A DNA stretch of 64,000 nucleotides from Paenibacillus gyeongsangnamensis (GTDB lineage Bacteria; Bacillota; Bacilli; Paenibacillales; NBRC-103111), in contig NZ_JAQAGZ010000003.1 of NCBI RefSeq assembly GCF_027533625.1, positions 62,001 to 126,000 of the forward strand. The letters run 5' to 3'. Below, piece by piece: positions 1 to 8,426 of the stretch (its first letter is position 1; every line of letters begins with the position of its first letter). The position numbers were made by a program, and so were the translations under genes. A model generated the notes under the pieces. It was not told the DNA's origin, did not search any database, and worked only from the letters and a program-made list of their open reading frames with translations.

Positions 1-93
1 AATATGATATATGCTTGATTAGATAATAACATAAAACTTATTACAGGTTGATAAGTTCTTCAAAATCTCAATATATAAGGATGATCTCGATCA

Positions 94-786
94 TGGATAT
101 CAAGTTTGTTGCTACAAAACCTGCTTCCGTTTCAGGATACGTTTCATCACTCTTCCGCAGCTTGGGGCGACACCGCTGTGATCTGTCCATGGACGATGTA
201 CCTGACCTACGGGGACACAAGGCTGCTTGCCGAGCAATACGGCAGTATGAAGGCTTGGGTGGAGTATATCCGGCGTCAGGGAAAGCATGAATGTTTATGG
301 AATACCGGCTTCCACTTCGGCGATTGGCTCGGACTTGACGCCAAGGAGAACAACTTAATTGGTGCGACACCGAAAGATTTGATTGCCACTGCTTATTACG
401 CACATTCAGCGCGCTTGCTGCGGGATGCCGCTGTAGTGCTTGGGAACGCGGCAGATGTGCGGCATTACGGGGAGCTCTTGGAAAGGATCAAGAAGGCATT
501 CCGGGACGAGTTCATCACCCCCGCAGGACGGATTGCAGCTCCTACGCAAACCGCTCACGCACTCATACCTGATGAGATTGCGGTCGTAGGCGTGGACAAT
601 AACCGGATCGGCCGCTATATCAGCCCGAAGCTCAGCACGGTCGATCAGCCGAAAATCCGGATGGGGCGGGCTATCGTAAAGAAGCTGCTTCATCAGCTGG
701 AGCGGGATGCCGTTTCGGAGGACCGGGTGCTGATCCTTGAATCCGAGCTGATTGTCAGAGAATCTTCGATGGCCAAACGGGGCTGA
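94..786 (+). pseudogene. chimeric remnant: GH78 rhamnosidase fragment fused to LacI-family C-terminus
   Basis: From about position 154 the reading frame that ends at 786 matches the catalytic part of the GH78 rhamnosidase encoded at 18.8-19.2 kb in this window (shared blocks include LLAEQY, WNTGFHFGDWLGLDAKE and SPTQTAH / APTQTAH). After the TQTAHAL block it switches in frame to a LacI/GalR C-terminus (IPDEIAVVGVDNN, STVDQP, ELIVRESS). A well-placed AAGGATGATC precedes an ATG at 94 in another frame whose first codons (MDIKFVA...VSGYVSS) vaguely recall a LacI helix-turn-helix. What is seen is a recombination product of two unrelated genes. A functional protein is unlikely, because neither part has a complete domain. 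Confidence 0.75.
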
Positions 787-884
787 ATCGGACCCGAATT
801 CCTCTTATGGCCGCGGGCTGCGGATATACCGTAGAAGGATCCGGCCCTATCTTTATTTTGATGGGAAAAATATTGTAAAAGCTA

Positions 885-912
885 TTGCAAAAACTTAAAT
901 AAGGTATATATT
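885..912 (+). promoter_or_regulatory. candidate sigma-A promoter of the DUF1641-ndh operon
   Basis: TTGCAA (885-890) and TATATT (907-912) are separated by 16 bases in an AT-rich stretch. It lies about 65 bases upstream of the Rex-like palindrome and about 170 bases before the first gene. Hexamer match is moderate, so the exact -10 is uncertain. Confidence 0.45.
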
Positions 913-976
913 ATAGTATATTAACAAATACTCTGAAGGCGGCAGCTTAGAAGAACAGAACATCTTTTGTGATTCT

Positions 977-994
977 ATGTGAAGGTTTTCACTA
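977..994 (+). promoter_or_regulatory. probable Rex operator
   Basis: The palindrome GTGAA-GGTT-TTCAC (979-992) fits the Gram-positive Rex consensus TTGTGAA-N4-TTCACAA at 12 of 14 fixed positions. It stands in the leader of the DUF1641-NDH-2 operon, the same gene pair (yjlC-ndh) that Rex controls in Bacillus subtilis. Rex would repress at low NADH/NAD ratio. The match is seen; regulation is inferred. Confidence 0.7.
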
Positions 995-1080
995 AGAGGG
1001 GTCGTTTTCGATTCCTTTTAAATATGAAATACCTGAATTTGTGCTAACAGGGTATACTCACCAATGAAGGGGACGAAGAA

Positions 1081-1506
1081 ATGCCACAAACTACAGTTAC
1101 GGAACCAGAAGTTGCTACGGTACCAGCGATCGCAAAAGCGGATGTGCTGGACCAGTTGCTGAAGCCGGAAGTGCAGGAGTCTTTGACGGTATTGGTGGAG
1201 CAGCTGCCGAAATTGACCGAAATGATGACTCTGCTGACGAAAACGTATGATCTTGCCCAGAAGGTAGCGTCGGACCGCATCCTCATTCAAGATATGGTGG
1301 GCGGCATCCAGGAAGTGTACAAGCCGATCGAGGAGAAAGTAAAAGGTTATGCCTCTGCTGCGATCGAAGCGGGTGACCGTGCCGAGAACAGCGATGCGAC
1401 AATCGGTCTGTTTGGCATGCTCAAGCTGCTGAAAGATCCGGAATTGCAGAAGATGCTTCGCTTCGCCCAAGCTTATTTGGATATCCTTGGCGAAAGAAAA
1501 AGATAA
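1081..1506 (+). CDS. DUF1641 family protein (YjlC-like)
   Basis: A 141-residue, mostly helical soluble protein with no signal peptide or membrane segment. The central part (VEQLPKLTEMMTLLTKTYDL) and the C-terminal block IGLFGMLKLLKDPELQKML are typical of DUF1641. The start ATG follows AAGGGG at good spacing. The gene sits 39 bases before an NDH-2 gene, the same order as yjlC-ndh in B. subtilis, so it probably works with that dehydrogenase. Its biochemical role is unknown in the family. The pair appears to be one transcript behind the Rex-like operator. Confidence 0.85.
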   Translation: MPQTTVTEPEVATVPAIAKADVLDQLLKPEVQESLTVLVEQLPKLTEMMTLLTKTYDLAQKVASDRILIQDMVGGIQEVYKPIEEKVKGYASAAIEAGDRAENSDATIGLFGMLKLLKDPELQKMLRFAQAYLDILGERKR

Positions 1507-1545
1507 AACTAACCCCATTACTTAATAAGAACGGAGTATACAGAC

Positions 1546-2724
1546 GTGAGCAAACAAATCCTGATTCTTGGCGGCGGCTACGGCGGTTTGTTGAGCGCCC
1601 TTTCCGCACGTGCCAACTTAACGCCGGAAGAAGCAACCATTACTGTAATCAACCGTGTTCCCTCGCACCAAATCATTACCGAGCTGCACCGTCTTGCGGC
1701 CGGGAACGTCGATGAGAAGGCCGTTGCCCTGCCGCTCGAAAAATTGCTGAAGGACAAGGGCATCAACCTGAAGATCGGTACGGTCGAATCGATCGATCCG
1801 GAAGGCCGCAAAGTATTGCTGCATGACGGAACTTCCTACGGCTACGACGCTCTGGTGCTCGCTCTCGGCAGCGAAACGAACTATTTCGGCATTCCGGGGC
1901 TTCAGGAAAACAGCTTTACGCTGAAGTCCGTTGGAGATGCAAACCGCATTTTCGCACACGTGAACGAACGGATCCGCGCATACGCCAAGTCCAAAAATCA
2001 AGCAGACGCCACTTTCGTCATCGGCGGCGGCGGTCTGACCGGCGTTGAGCTTGTAGGCGAGCTGGCGGACGAGCTCCCTGGCATTTGCCGCAAGAACGGC
2101 GTAGATTTTGCCGATGTCAAGCTCTATCTGGTCGAAGCGATGCCAAGCATTCTGCCGATCTTCTCCGCTGATTTGATCGAAAGAGCGACAACGAGCCTCG
2201 AGAAGCGCGGCGTTCAGTTCCTGACCGGTCTTGCGATCACGGAAGTGAACGGCTACACGGTCAGCTTGAAGGACGGCCGGACGATCGAAACCGGCACCCT
2301 GGTTTGGACCGGCGGCGTTCAAGGCAGCTCGCTCGTTGCGAACTGCGGCATCGAAGTGAACCGCGGCCGCGCTACCGTGAACGAGCATCTGCAATCCGTC
2401 TCGCATTCGGACGTATTCCTCGCGGGCGACTGCGCGGTAGTGTTCGGACCGGAAGGCCGTCCGTACCCGCCGACCGCTCAATTGGCATGGCAGATGGGCG
2501 AGCTTGCAGGCGCCAACATCGCGGCTGCCTTCAAGGGCAGCAAGATGGATGCCTTTAGTCCGGTCTTCTCCGGTACGCTGGCAAGCTTGGGCCGCAAGGA
2601 CGGCATCGGCTCCATCGGCGGAAGCGGCATCGAGCTGAAAGGCACGCCGGCATCCTTGATGAAAAAGGCGAGCAACGCCCGTTACCTTTCGCACATTAAC
2701 GGCCTGTTTGCCCTGGCTTACTAA
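1546..2724 (+). CDS. ndh: type II NADH dehydrogenase (NDH-2)
   Basis: A 392-residue FAD protein that oxidises NADH and passes electrons to menaquinone without pumping protons, peripheral on the inner face of the membrane. The N-terminal FAD motif GGGYGG (residues 8-13), the second dinucleotide fold FVIGGGGLTGVELVGELA (around residue 160) and the C-terminal FAD block VFLAGDCAVV followed by PPTAQLAWQMG are all present. Length is usual for the compact Bacillus NDH-2 group. The GTG start is preceded by ACGGAG. It is co-transcribed with the DUF1641 gene and followed at once by an intrinsic terminator. Confidence 0.92.
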   Translation: MSKQILILGGGYGGLLSALSARANLTPEEATITVINRVPSHQIITELHRLAAGNVDEKAVALPLEKLLKDKGINLKIGTVESIDPEGRKVLLHDGTSYGYDALVLALGSETNYFGIPGLQENSFTLKSVGDANRIFAHVNERIRAYAKSKNQADATFVIGGGGLTGVELVGELADELPGICRKNGVDFADVKLYLVEAMPSILPIFSADLIERATTSLEKRGVQFLTGLAITEVNGYTVSLKDGRTIETGTLVWTGGVQGSSLVANCGIEVNRGRATVNEHLQSVSHSDVFLAGDCAVVFGPEGRPYPPTAQLAWQMGELAGANIAAAFKGSKMDAFSPVFSGTLASLGRKDGIGSIGGSGIELKGTPASLMKKASNARYLSHINGLFALAY

Positions 2725-2736
2725 GAAACGTATAAA

Positions 2737-2774
2737 GCGCAAACCTCATTCCAGCCGAGGTTTGCGCTTTTTTT
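2737..2774 (+). terminator. intrinsic terminator of the ndh operon
   Basis: Perfect 11-bp stem GCGCAAACCTC / GAGGTTTGCGC with a 9-base loop, followed by seven T, starting 12 bases after the ndh stop. Confidence 0.93.
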
Positions 2775-2778
2775 ACGC

Positions 2779-2910
2779 TTCAGCAATCCGCAATACTTCA
2801 GCGTATGCTTCAAGAAATATACGGGTATGTCGCCCTCCGAATTCAAGGCGGGAGGCGAAGCCACTTTGAAGCAAGCGGCTACGCTTTGCTTTTCCCGCCG
2901 AGCAGGGTAA
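2779..2910 (+). pseudogene. AraC-family C-terminal helix-turn-helix remnant
   Basis: Directly after the ndh terminator, the plus strand encodes FSNPQYFSVCFKKYTGMSPS and then EFK, the hallmark second helix-turn-helix of AraC/XylS regulators, and runs to a TAA at 2908. No start codon or upstream part exists, and the end overlaps the convergent membrane gene. It is the tail of a lost regulator. Confidence 0.8.
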
Positions 2911-3379
2911 ACGCCCCGATCACGACCAGCGCGATGGCGATGACCGGTCCGCTGACTACCAGGTAGTTGAATATCGCACCAAGCGTGAATGCTGCAAAAA
3001 ACAGTATCGAGAGCCCCGTCAGAATGGTAATGGGGATCAGCAAATAACGGTTTCTCAGGCCGAACCAATAAAACTCGAACAGCCCGATGGCCGGCGCCAG
3101 GAGGAAGCCGGGCCACATGAATCCCCAGCTGTCGAACAGCATGGAGATTTGGCATACGATTCCCGCCGTTAGCAGCACTCCCCCTGGAATCAATAGCCCC
3201 GAGGCTCTAGGAGCGGTGATGCTGAAATAAAGCCAGTGGAAGAACAGGCCTAGCGGAATGACGAATAAGCTCGGCCAATAATAGCTGAAGATGGTGCCGG
3301 CCCCGATCGGATGGCCCTGGTTCCAGTATAAGCCGACCCCGAGCAGGATGAGGACAATCCCTAAGACGAAACGGTTCAT
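2879..3379 (-). CDS. multi-spanning membrane protein of unknown function
   Basis: A 166-residue protein with about five or six hydrophobic segments. The first (MNRFVLGIVLILLGVGLYW) is followed by a YYWPSLFVIPLG block that resembles the LiaI/LiaF-type transmembrane module. No catalytic motif is visible. The ATG at 3379 has AAGGGAAG upstream. It is a single gene, convergent with the AraC remnant. Function cannot be assigned. Confidence 0.7.
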   Translation of the reverse strand: MNRFVLGIVLILLGVGLYWNQGHPIGAGTIFSYYWPSLFVIPLGLFFHWLYFSITAPRASGLLIPGGVLLTAGIVCQISMLFDSWGFMWPGFLLAPAIGLFEFYWFGLRNRYLLIPITILTGLSILFFAAFTLGAIFNYLVVSGPVIAIALVVIGAFTLLGGKSKA

Positions 3380-3528
3380 ACGTGACTTCCCTTCTATATA
3401 ACTTTATTGAAACCAGATTAACAAATCCGGAATAATCTGTCACCCTTCTCGGGGGAAGCACGGCACTGGACTTAAGTCCAGGCTGCCGCGACCGCTAAAT
3501 GCCATTGCGCGGCGAGGAAAACCGCAAT

Positions 3529-3558
3529 AGCGCCATCTCGAAAGAGCGAGATGGCGCT
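3529..3558. terminator. hairpin, probably a bidirectional terminator
   Basis: A 12-bp perfect stem AGCGCCATCTCG / CGAGATGGCGCT around a 6-base loop, flanked by GGTTTTT on one side and a T-rich run on the complementary strand. A second small hairpin with a T-tract (GGCTG AGG CAGCC, then T-rich to 3602) follows. Confidence 0.65.
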
Positions 3559-3602
3559 GTCGTGGTTTTTGCGATAAAAGGCTGAGGCAGCCGTTTCCTT
3601 TT

Positions 3603-3710
3603 TTAGTTGATAATTTATAAGTTTTCGCGGGCTAATAGCTTCGCATCAACCTTGATAAACGTGCTGGTCCTTGTAAGACAAGGACGGCGTAGCCGTTTAT
3701 CCTGGACCGG
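3603..3710 (+). repeat. terminator-associated ~105-bp repeat, copy 1
   Basis: Begins TTAGTTGATAA right after a T-tract and ends TTTATCCTGGACCGG. It carries the conserved core TAGCTTCGCATCAACCTTG and the hairpin GTCCTTG-TAAGA-CAAGGAC. The sequences GATAAACG and CGTTTATC can pair around that hairpin. Other copies lie at 16.8, 32.3, 37.3 and 42.9 kb, with a diverged one at 22.1 kb. Confidence 0.93.
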
Positions 3711-3902
3711 TTATTCCGTATATCTGCCGCTTTTTCGATGGGCTTTTATCTTCGTTCTTATATGCACCAGACCGGCGACGGATAACAGCAAGATAATATT
3801 TCGGTCCACGAGAGAGAATACGCCGTCATTCACCCACAGGAGCACGACCATTAAGGCGATCCAAATATTGATGCACAAATATTCCAGCAAGATGTTATTC
3901 AT
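3711..3902 (-). CDS. small membrane protein of unknown function
   Basis: A 63-residue protein with two hydrophobic stretches (about residues 8-25 and 33-49) ending in the basic tail KIKAHRKSGRYTE. AAAGGA stands eight bases before the ATG at 3902, which supports translation. It stops exactly where repeat copy 1 begins, so the repeat abuts its 3' end. No family was recognised. Confidence 0.55.
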   Translation of the reverse strand: MNNILLEYLCINIWIALMVVLLWVNDGVFSLVDRNIILLLSVAGLVHIRTKIKAHRKSGRYTE

Positions 3903-4228
3903 CAGATCAGTCCTTTAATCATGAATTCATTCCCGTGTAAAGGGCTATACTTCTATGCTACGCGCTGGACCTGTCGAATGCAAGGTGCTGGGAATGATTT
4001 TCGACAAAAATGGGCTTGTTCGGACACCTGAATTAGGCGACACGCTGTCGGATGGCTGGGAAACGGAGCATTCCGCCGGGTAAATTGTCCGATCAAGTCA
4101 TGAGGATTGTGCAAAAAGAGCTGAATTTTCTCTATAGCTGACTCGCGCAAAACCGTTTATCATAATGGGCATGTCTATCACTAAGTGAATATTAGGGGTA
4201 TAGCCCTGGCCAAGGAGGAACGAAACTG
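3903..4228. other. intergenic stretch without a convincing gene
   Basis: About 325 bases holding the divergent starts of the small membrane protein and the broken GH95 gene. A 65-codon minus-strand frame exists but has no convincing ribosome binding site or recognisable motif. No clear operator was seen. Confidence 0.5.
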
Positions 4229-6337
4229 GTGAGTTCGCAAACGCAGGTACAGGAGACGAAGCTATGGTACCGGAGGCCCGCCAAGCGATGGCTGCAAGCG
4301 CTCCCGGTCGGAAACGGCCGAATCGGAGCTATGGTACACGGAGAGATCAACCGCGAAGTGATTCAGCTCAATGAAGACACCGTTTGGACGAGGGGGCTGA
4401 AGGACCGGAACAATCCGGATGCTCCGAATACGATACAGGAAGTGCGCCGTTTGCTTAAGGAAGGCCGGCTAGAGGAGGCCCACGACATCGCGGATATGGG
4501 GCTGATGGGCGTTTCGCGCCGTCAGCCGCCTTACCAGACGCTCGGAGAGCTCAATCTATTGTTCCCGAGCCACCGGGAGGGCGAGGCTTCGGACTACCTC
4601 CGGGAGCTGGATTTGGCTACCGGCATTGTTAAAGTGACTTACTGTATAAATGATACCGTTTAAACGAGAGAAGTGTTCTCCAGCGCGGCCGATCAGGCAC
4701 TGGTCGTGCGGCTTACCGCGGACAAGCCGAACCGGATCCGCGTAGGGGTGAACCCGTTCCGCAAGCTGGATGCGTTCACCGAGATCGAAGGGGAAGACAC
4801 CTTGTGCCTGAAGGGGCAATGCGGCACCCGGGGCACAAAGTTCCATGCCCGCCTGCGGACGCTGCAAGAGGGAGGCACCCGCAGAACGCTTGGCGATCAC
4901 ATGGTGATGGAAGGAGCGGATGCCGTTACCTTGGTCCTGGCCGTATCGACCGACTTCCGCCGCCAGGATTACCGGGAGCATTGTGCGGAGCAGTTGCAAA
5001 GAGTGAGTGGGACGACCTATGATCGTTTGCGCAGCCGGCATGTCTCGGAGCACCAGGCTTGGTTTGAACGGATGGAGCTTGCGCTTTCCGGCAAGGATGG
5101 CGAGGACCGGAGCGCTGCCGACGGACGAGCGGCTTGCCCGCGTGAAGCAAGGAGAGGAGGATCCCGGGCTTACGGCTCTGTTCTTCCATTATGGCCGTTA
5201 TTTGTTCATCGGCAGCAGCCGGCCGGGGAACCTTCCGGCCAATCTCCAAGGCATATGGAACGACGGCTACGTTCCGCCTTGGGATTCCAAATATACGATC
5301 AACATCAATATTCAAATGAATTACTGGCCCGCGGAAGTATGCAACCTGTCCGAGCTGCATTTGCCGCTGTTCGACCATTTGGACGCCATGCTGCCGAATG
5401 GCCGCGAAACCGCGAAGGTGAATTACGAAGCCCGCGGCTTTATGTGCCATCACAACACCGACCTGTGGGGCGATACCGCGCCGACCGATTTTGCCTGGGC
5501 AGGACTGTGGCAAATGGGAGCGGCCTGGCTCTGCTTCCATCTGTGGGAGCATTATACGTACAGCCTGGATAAGGAGTTCCTCGCTAAGCGCGCTTATCCG
5601 CTGATGAAGGAAGCGGCGCTGTTCATTCTGGACTTCTTGTTCGAGGACGAGCAAGGCCAGCTGAACCTCGGGCCGAGCGTATCGCCGGAGAACGGATTTA
5701 AGCTGCCGAACGGACAAACAGGGAGATTGTGCATCAATCCTGCTTCGGATATCCAGATCGCTAGAGGCCTCTTCAGCTTCTCCGCGAGGATAAGTGGGCC
5801 AATGCGGCAAGAGCCGCTCTGAAGCGGCGTTTGGAATACGGAGGCGGCGGAACTGGCTGGAGTCTTGCCTGGATTATCAGCTTATGGGCCCGCTTCGGGG
5901 AAGGCGACCGCGCGAACGAAATGATGACAAAGCTGTTGCGGGTCAGCACGGCTGATAACCTGCTGGATCTTCATCCGCCGCAAATTTTTCAAATCGACGG
6001 GAACCTCGGAGCGGCTGCAGGCATTCCCGAGATGCTGCTTCAATCCCATGAGGGTCGGATTCGGCTTCTCCCGGCGCTGCCGGCTTCGTGGTCCGGCGGC
6101 TATGTGAAGGGGCTGCGCGCCAGAGGAGGCTTTGAGATTGAGCTTTGATGGCACGATAACCGGCTGGAAGCGGGGGGAATCCGTTCGCTCGCCGGCGGGC
6201 TGTGCACGCTTCAATCGGAGCTTCCGCTGAACGTTACGAAGGAAGGTAAGCCGGTTGCTTTCACGTCGAATATTTCCGGGGAAATGGCCTTTGAAACGAC
6301 GGCCGGAGCCGTATACGAAATAGTTCCAGCTTTATAA
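4229..6337 (+). pseudogene. broken GH95 alpha-L-fucosidase
   Basis: The N-terminus (LPVGNGRIGAMVHGE, IQLNEDTVW) and later blocks ([60 protein letters not shown]) are those of GH95, which removes alpha-1,2-fucose or related sugars. At least four lesions are seen. A TAA at 4661 replaces the Tyr of the usual YTREVF motif. A frameshift lies near 5100. Near 5785 a deletion joins ARGLFSFSA to [13 protein letters not shown] and drops the HRH/SHL region. A TGA lies at 6146, after which the frame runs on to 6337. The start has AAGGAGG upstream. The gene is dead. Confidence 0.9.
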
Positions 6338-6387
6338 TACAAATGAAGCCGTACGAAATAAAAACGCTGTTGATCGAGATGTAGCAC

Positions 6388-6416
6388 AAAGCCGACCTGG
6401 GCAGGTCGGCTTTATC
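6388..6416. terminator. bidirectional intrinsic terminator
   Basis: A 12-bp perfect stem AAAGCCGACCTG / CAGGTCGGCTTT with a two-base loop, placed between the convergent GH95 remnant and the GntR/LacI-type regulator. Confidence 0.85.
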
Positions 6417-6425
6417 ATCATTGCA

Positions 6426-7553
6426 TCAGACAGGTGCTGTTGAACTTCGTTTAATAAACCGGGTGGGGATCAATGTCATTTTACGCTCTTGTCCCGGGGA
6501 CTCCATGTTGGAGATCAATAGTTTGGCGGCTTCCTCACCCAGCCGGTATTCCTGCTGTTCCACGCAGGTTAAGGGCAGGGCGGCATGCTCGGCCGATTCG
6601 TACTCATCAAAGCATACCAGAGACATCTCCTCCGGCAGCTTTTTTCCAAGCTGATTCAGGACATGGATTACATCAAATGCCAATGCGTAATGGGCGGCGA
6701 AGCAAGCTGTGACATCCGGATTGCTTTGGAAAAAATGAGTTAATATTTCTACGTTGCCCGGGTCCGTTTTCCCCGACCTCCCTTTCAAACTCACCTGCAG
6801 CCGGTAATCGATTGGAAGAGAGGTTTCTCCAAGCGCTTTCTGATATCCGGTCAACCGATCTTCCAGGCTTGTCGTTTGAAGATCGGAATTGATATAGGCT
6901 ATCCTCCGGTGACCTAATTTGATTAAATGGCTCGTTGCTTGGCGGGCGCCCTCCATATTGTCCGAGCAGACGCAATTGGTATCGACTCCCCGCAAATAAC
7001 GGTCCACGACGACAAGCGGAAACCGGTCAAGGCTTAATTTTAATATATCCTCGTTATAGCTTTCATCCGCAACCGGATACACAATGATCCCGTCTACGCC
7101 AAATGAAATCATTTCTTGAAGCTTTTGCTTCTCGATTTCTTTCGAATCATGCGTCTTGCAAAAAAGCAAATGGTATCCATGCTTGGAAAGCTCGCTCTCG
7201 ATGCCGCTTACGACGTTGGCCGTAAACCGGTTATCCAGCCGCGGCATGAGAAAAGCTACGATTTTTCCGGACCCCGGCTCCGAACCGGCGATTGGATCCG
7301 GTAACCTTGAAGTAAGAGTGCCTGATTGCACGAAGGATCCTTTGCCTCGTATCCGATAAATCGCGCCCTCGTCCACAAGCTCGCTCAATGCGCCTCGAAC
7401 CGTTACGCGGCTTACCTGAAACTGCTCGGCAAGCTCATTTTCAGATGGAATTTGTTGATCCGGCAGCCAAACCTTTTGCTGGATCTGATCCAAGATATAC
7501 TGACGTAATTGTTTATATAGAGGGGGCCTAGAATTTGAGGAGATCGGGTTCAC
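6426..7553 (-). CDS. GntR-type regulator with LacI-like sugar-binding domain (AraR architecture)
   Basis: The first ~70 residues form a GntR winged helix (PPLYKQLRQYILDQI, IPSENELAEQFQVSRVTVRG, YRIRGKGSFV). The rest (from about residue 95) is a periplasmic-binding-protein fold as in LacI/GalR (IVAFLMPRLDNRF, GVDGIIVYPV, LIKLGHRRIAYI, SLVCFDEYE). This is the AraR layout: a repressor released by a sugar. GTG at 7553 has AAAAAAGGTG at the right distance; a GTG at 7562 overlaps that site. It is divergent from the GH38 mannosidase operon, with palindromes between them, so it most likely controls that operon and itself. Confidence 0.88.
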   Translation of the reverse strand: MNPISSNSRPPLYKQLRQYILDQIQQKVWLPDQQIPSENELAEQFQVSRVTVRGALSELVDEGAIYRIRGKGSFVQSGTLTSRLPDPIAGSEPGSGKIVAFLMPRLDNRFTANVVSGIESELSKHGYHLLFCKTHDSKEIEKQKLQEMISFGVDGIIVYPVADESYNEDILKLSLDRFPLVVVDRYLRGVDTNCVCSDNMEGARQATSHLIKLGHRRIAYINSDLQTTSLEDRLTGYQKALGETSLPIDYRLQVSLKGRSGKTDPGNVEILTHFFQSNPDVTACFAAHYALAFDVIHVLNQLGKKLPEEMSLVCFDEYESAEHAALPLTCVEQQEYRLGEEAAKLLISNMESPGQERKMTLIPTRFIKRSSTAPV

Positions 7554-7604
7554 GGCATTCACCTTTTTTAATGGAATTTGTTGGCTATAGATGGACTGAG
7601 TAAT

Positions 7605-7625
7605 ACAACTAATATAACAAGTTGT
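7605..7625. promoter_or_regulatory. palindrome, candidate operator 1 of the GntR/LacI-type regulator
   Basis: ACAACT and AGTTGT stand in inverted orientation nine bases apart in the divergent intergenic region. The half-site AACTAATA is shared with the second palindrome at 7724-7750. Confidence 0.5.
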
Positions 7626-7671
7626 CGGCGATGTTGTAAACCATACTTGTACTTATTTACAATATATTAAA

Positions 7672-7700
7672 TTGACTCTTACAGAGGATGTTTCTATAGT
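7672..7700 (+). promoter_or_regulatory. sigma-A promoter of the mannosidase operon
   Basis: TTGACT (7672-7677), a 17-base spacer and TATAGT (7695-7700). The predicted transcription start (about 7707) lies just upstream of palindrome 2, a position suited to repression. Confidence 0.75.
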
Positions 7701-7723
7701 TGTATTATAAAGTGTTAGGACTT

Positions 7724-7750
7724 ACATAATATAACTAATACAAGTTATGT
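7724..7750. promoter_or_regulatory. palindrome, candidate operator 2 of the GntR/LacI-type regulator
   Basis: Outer arms ACATAA / TTATGT enclose AACT-AATACA-AGTT (7733-7746). It covers about +17 to +43 relative to the predicted start and touches the AGGAGG ribosome binding site. Confidence 0.55.
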
Positions 7751-7768
7751 AGGAGGCACAAGGCAAGC

Positions 7769-7798
7769 ATGAGAAGAGGTCTTAGGCGACGGACGTGA
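7769..7798 (+). CDS. nine-codon arginine-rich leader peptide (putative)
   Basis: ATG at 7769 follows AGGAGG by 12 bases and encodes MRRGLRRRT. Its TGA at 7796-7798 overlaps the GTG start of the next gene at 7795. That gene has only a weak Shine-Dalgarno of its own inside the leader (GAGAAGAGG), and a stop in its own frame at 7783 rules out an earlier start. Translational coupling is therefore plausible. Expression is not shown. Confidence 0.4.
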   Translation: MRRGLRRRT

Positions 7799-8403
7799 GG
7801 CCGATTTTGCCGGCTCCGGACACCATAGAATATGGCTGGGGGTATCTGGAGGACTCCGCTCCCGGATGGTGGGTGATTCAAGTTACCGGTCCGGAGGTGC
7901 GGGCGGATTGGCATGTGCTGAACAAGGGAGTGCAGGGACAGCTTTGCTGGAAGCGGGGCGAGAAGGTCGTTATTACGAAGAGGCCGCCGTTCGAAGCAAC
8001 CGGCGGGCGGCCGCTGCCCGAGCTGGCGGAGATTCGATCCGTCCGGCTTCGCGCCGCCGGGGACAGCTGCAGAACTCCGGACATTTACCGCGTTTCCTTG
8101 AACGGAACGGAAATCGGAATATTCCCAAGACTGGAATATTTCGATGCCCGCCAGTATTTGGAGATTGCGCCGGAGCATTGGCCGTTACTGAAAGGCAAGA
8201 ACGAGCTTACGATTCATACGCCGGACGAACCGATGACGATCGGCGCTATAGTTTTGGAAGTGGAAACGGAAAAGGGCTGGGTTCGCAGCACGGTTTCGGA
8301 TTATTACGCCAATACAAATAAATGGGACCGCTGGGGATCCAGTAATTTCGTTCAAATCACAGGGGGAGAACGTATCCGATTCGAGCTCTGTTTCGCAGAA
8401 TGA
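7795..8403 (+). CDS. conserved hypothetical protein of the mannosidase operon
   Basis: A 202-residue soluble protein, rich in Trp and beta-strand-like stretches, with no signal peptide. No known catalytic motif was recognised. The composition (GWWVIQVTG, LNGTEIGIFPRLEYFDARQY, GKNELTIHTPDEPM) suggests a beta-sandwich of carbohydrate-binding type, but this is inference. It is the first gene of the operon, 23 bases ahead of the GH38 mannosidase. The GTG start is set by the stop at 7783 and the coupling to the leader peptide. Confidence 0.65.
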   Translation: MRPILPAPDTIEYGWGYLEDSAPGWWVIQVTGPEVRADWHVLNKGVQGQLCWKRGEKVVITKRPPFEATGGRPLPELAEIRSVRLRAAGDSCRTPDIYRVSLNGTEIGIFPRLEYFDARQYLEIAPEHWPLLKGKNELTIHTPDEPMTIGAIVLEVETEKGWVRSTVSDYYANTNKWDRWGSSNFVQITGGERIRFELCFAE

Positions 8404-8426
8404 CATATATAAGGAGCGTGTAAATC

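Noticed and set aside
3953..4150. Minus-strand 65-codon frame before the GH95 remnant
   Set aside because: No convincing start signal or recognisable motif.
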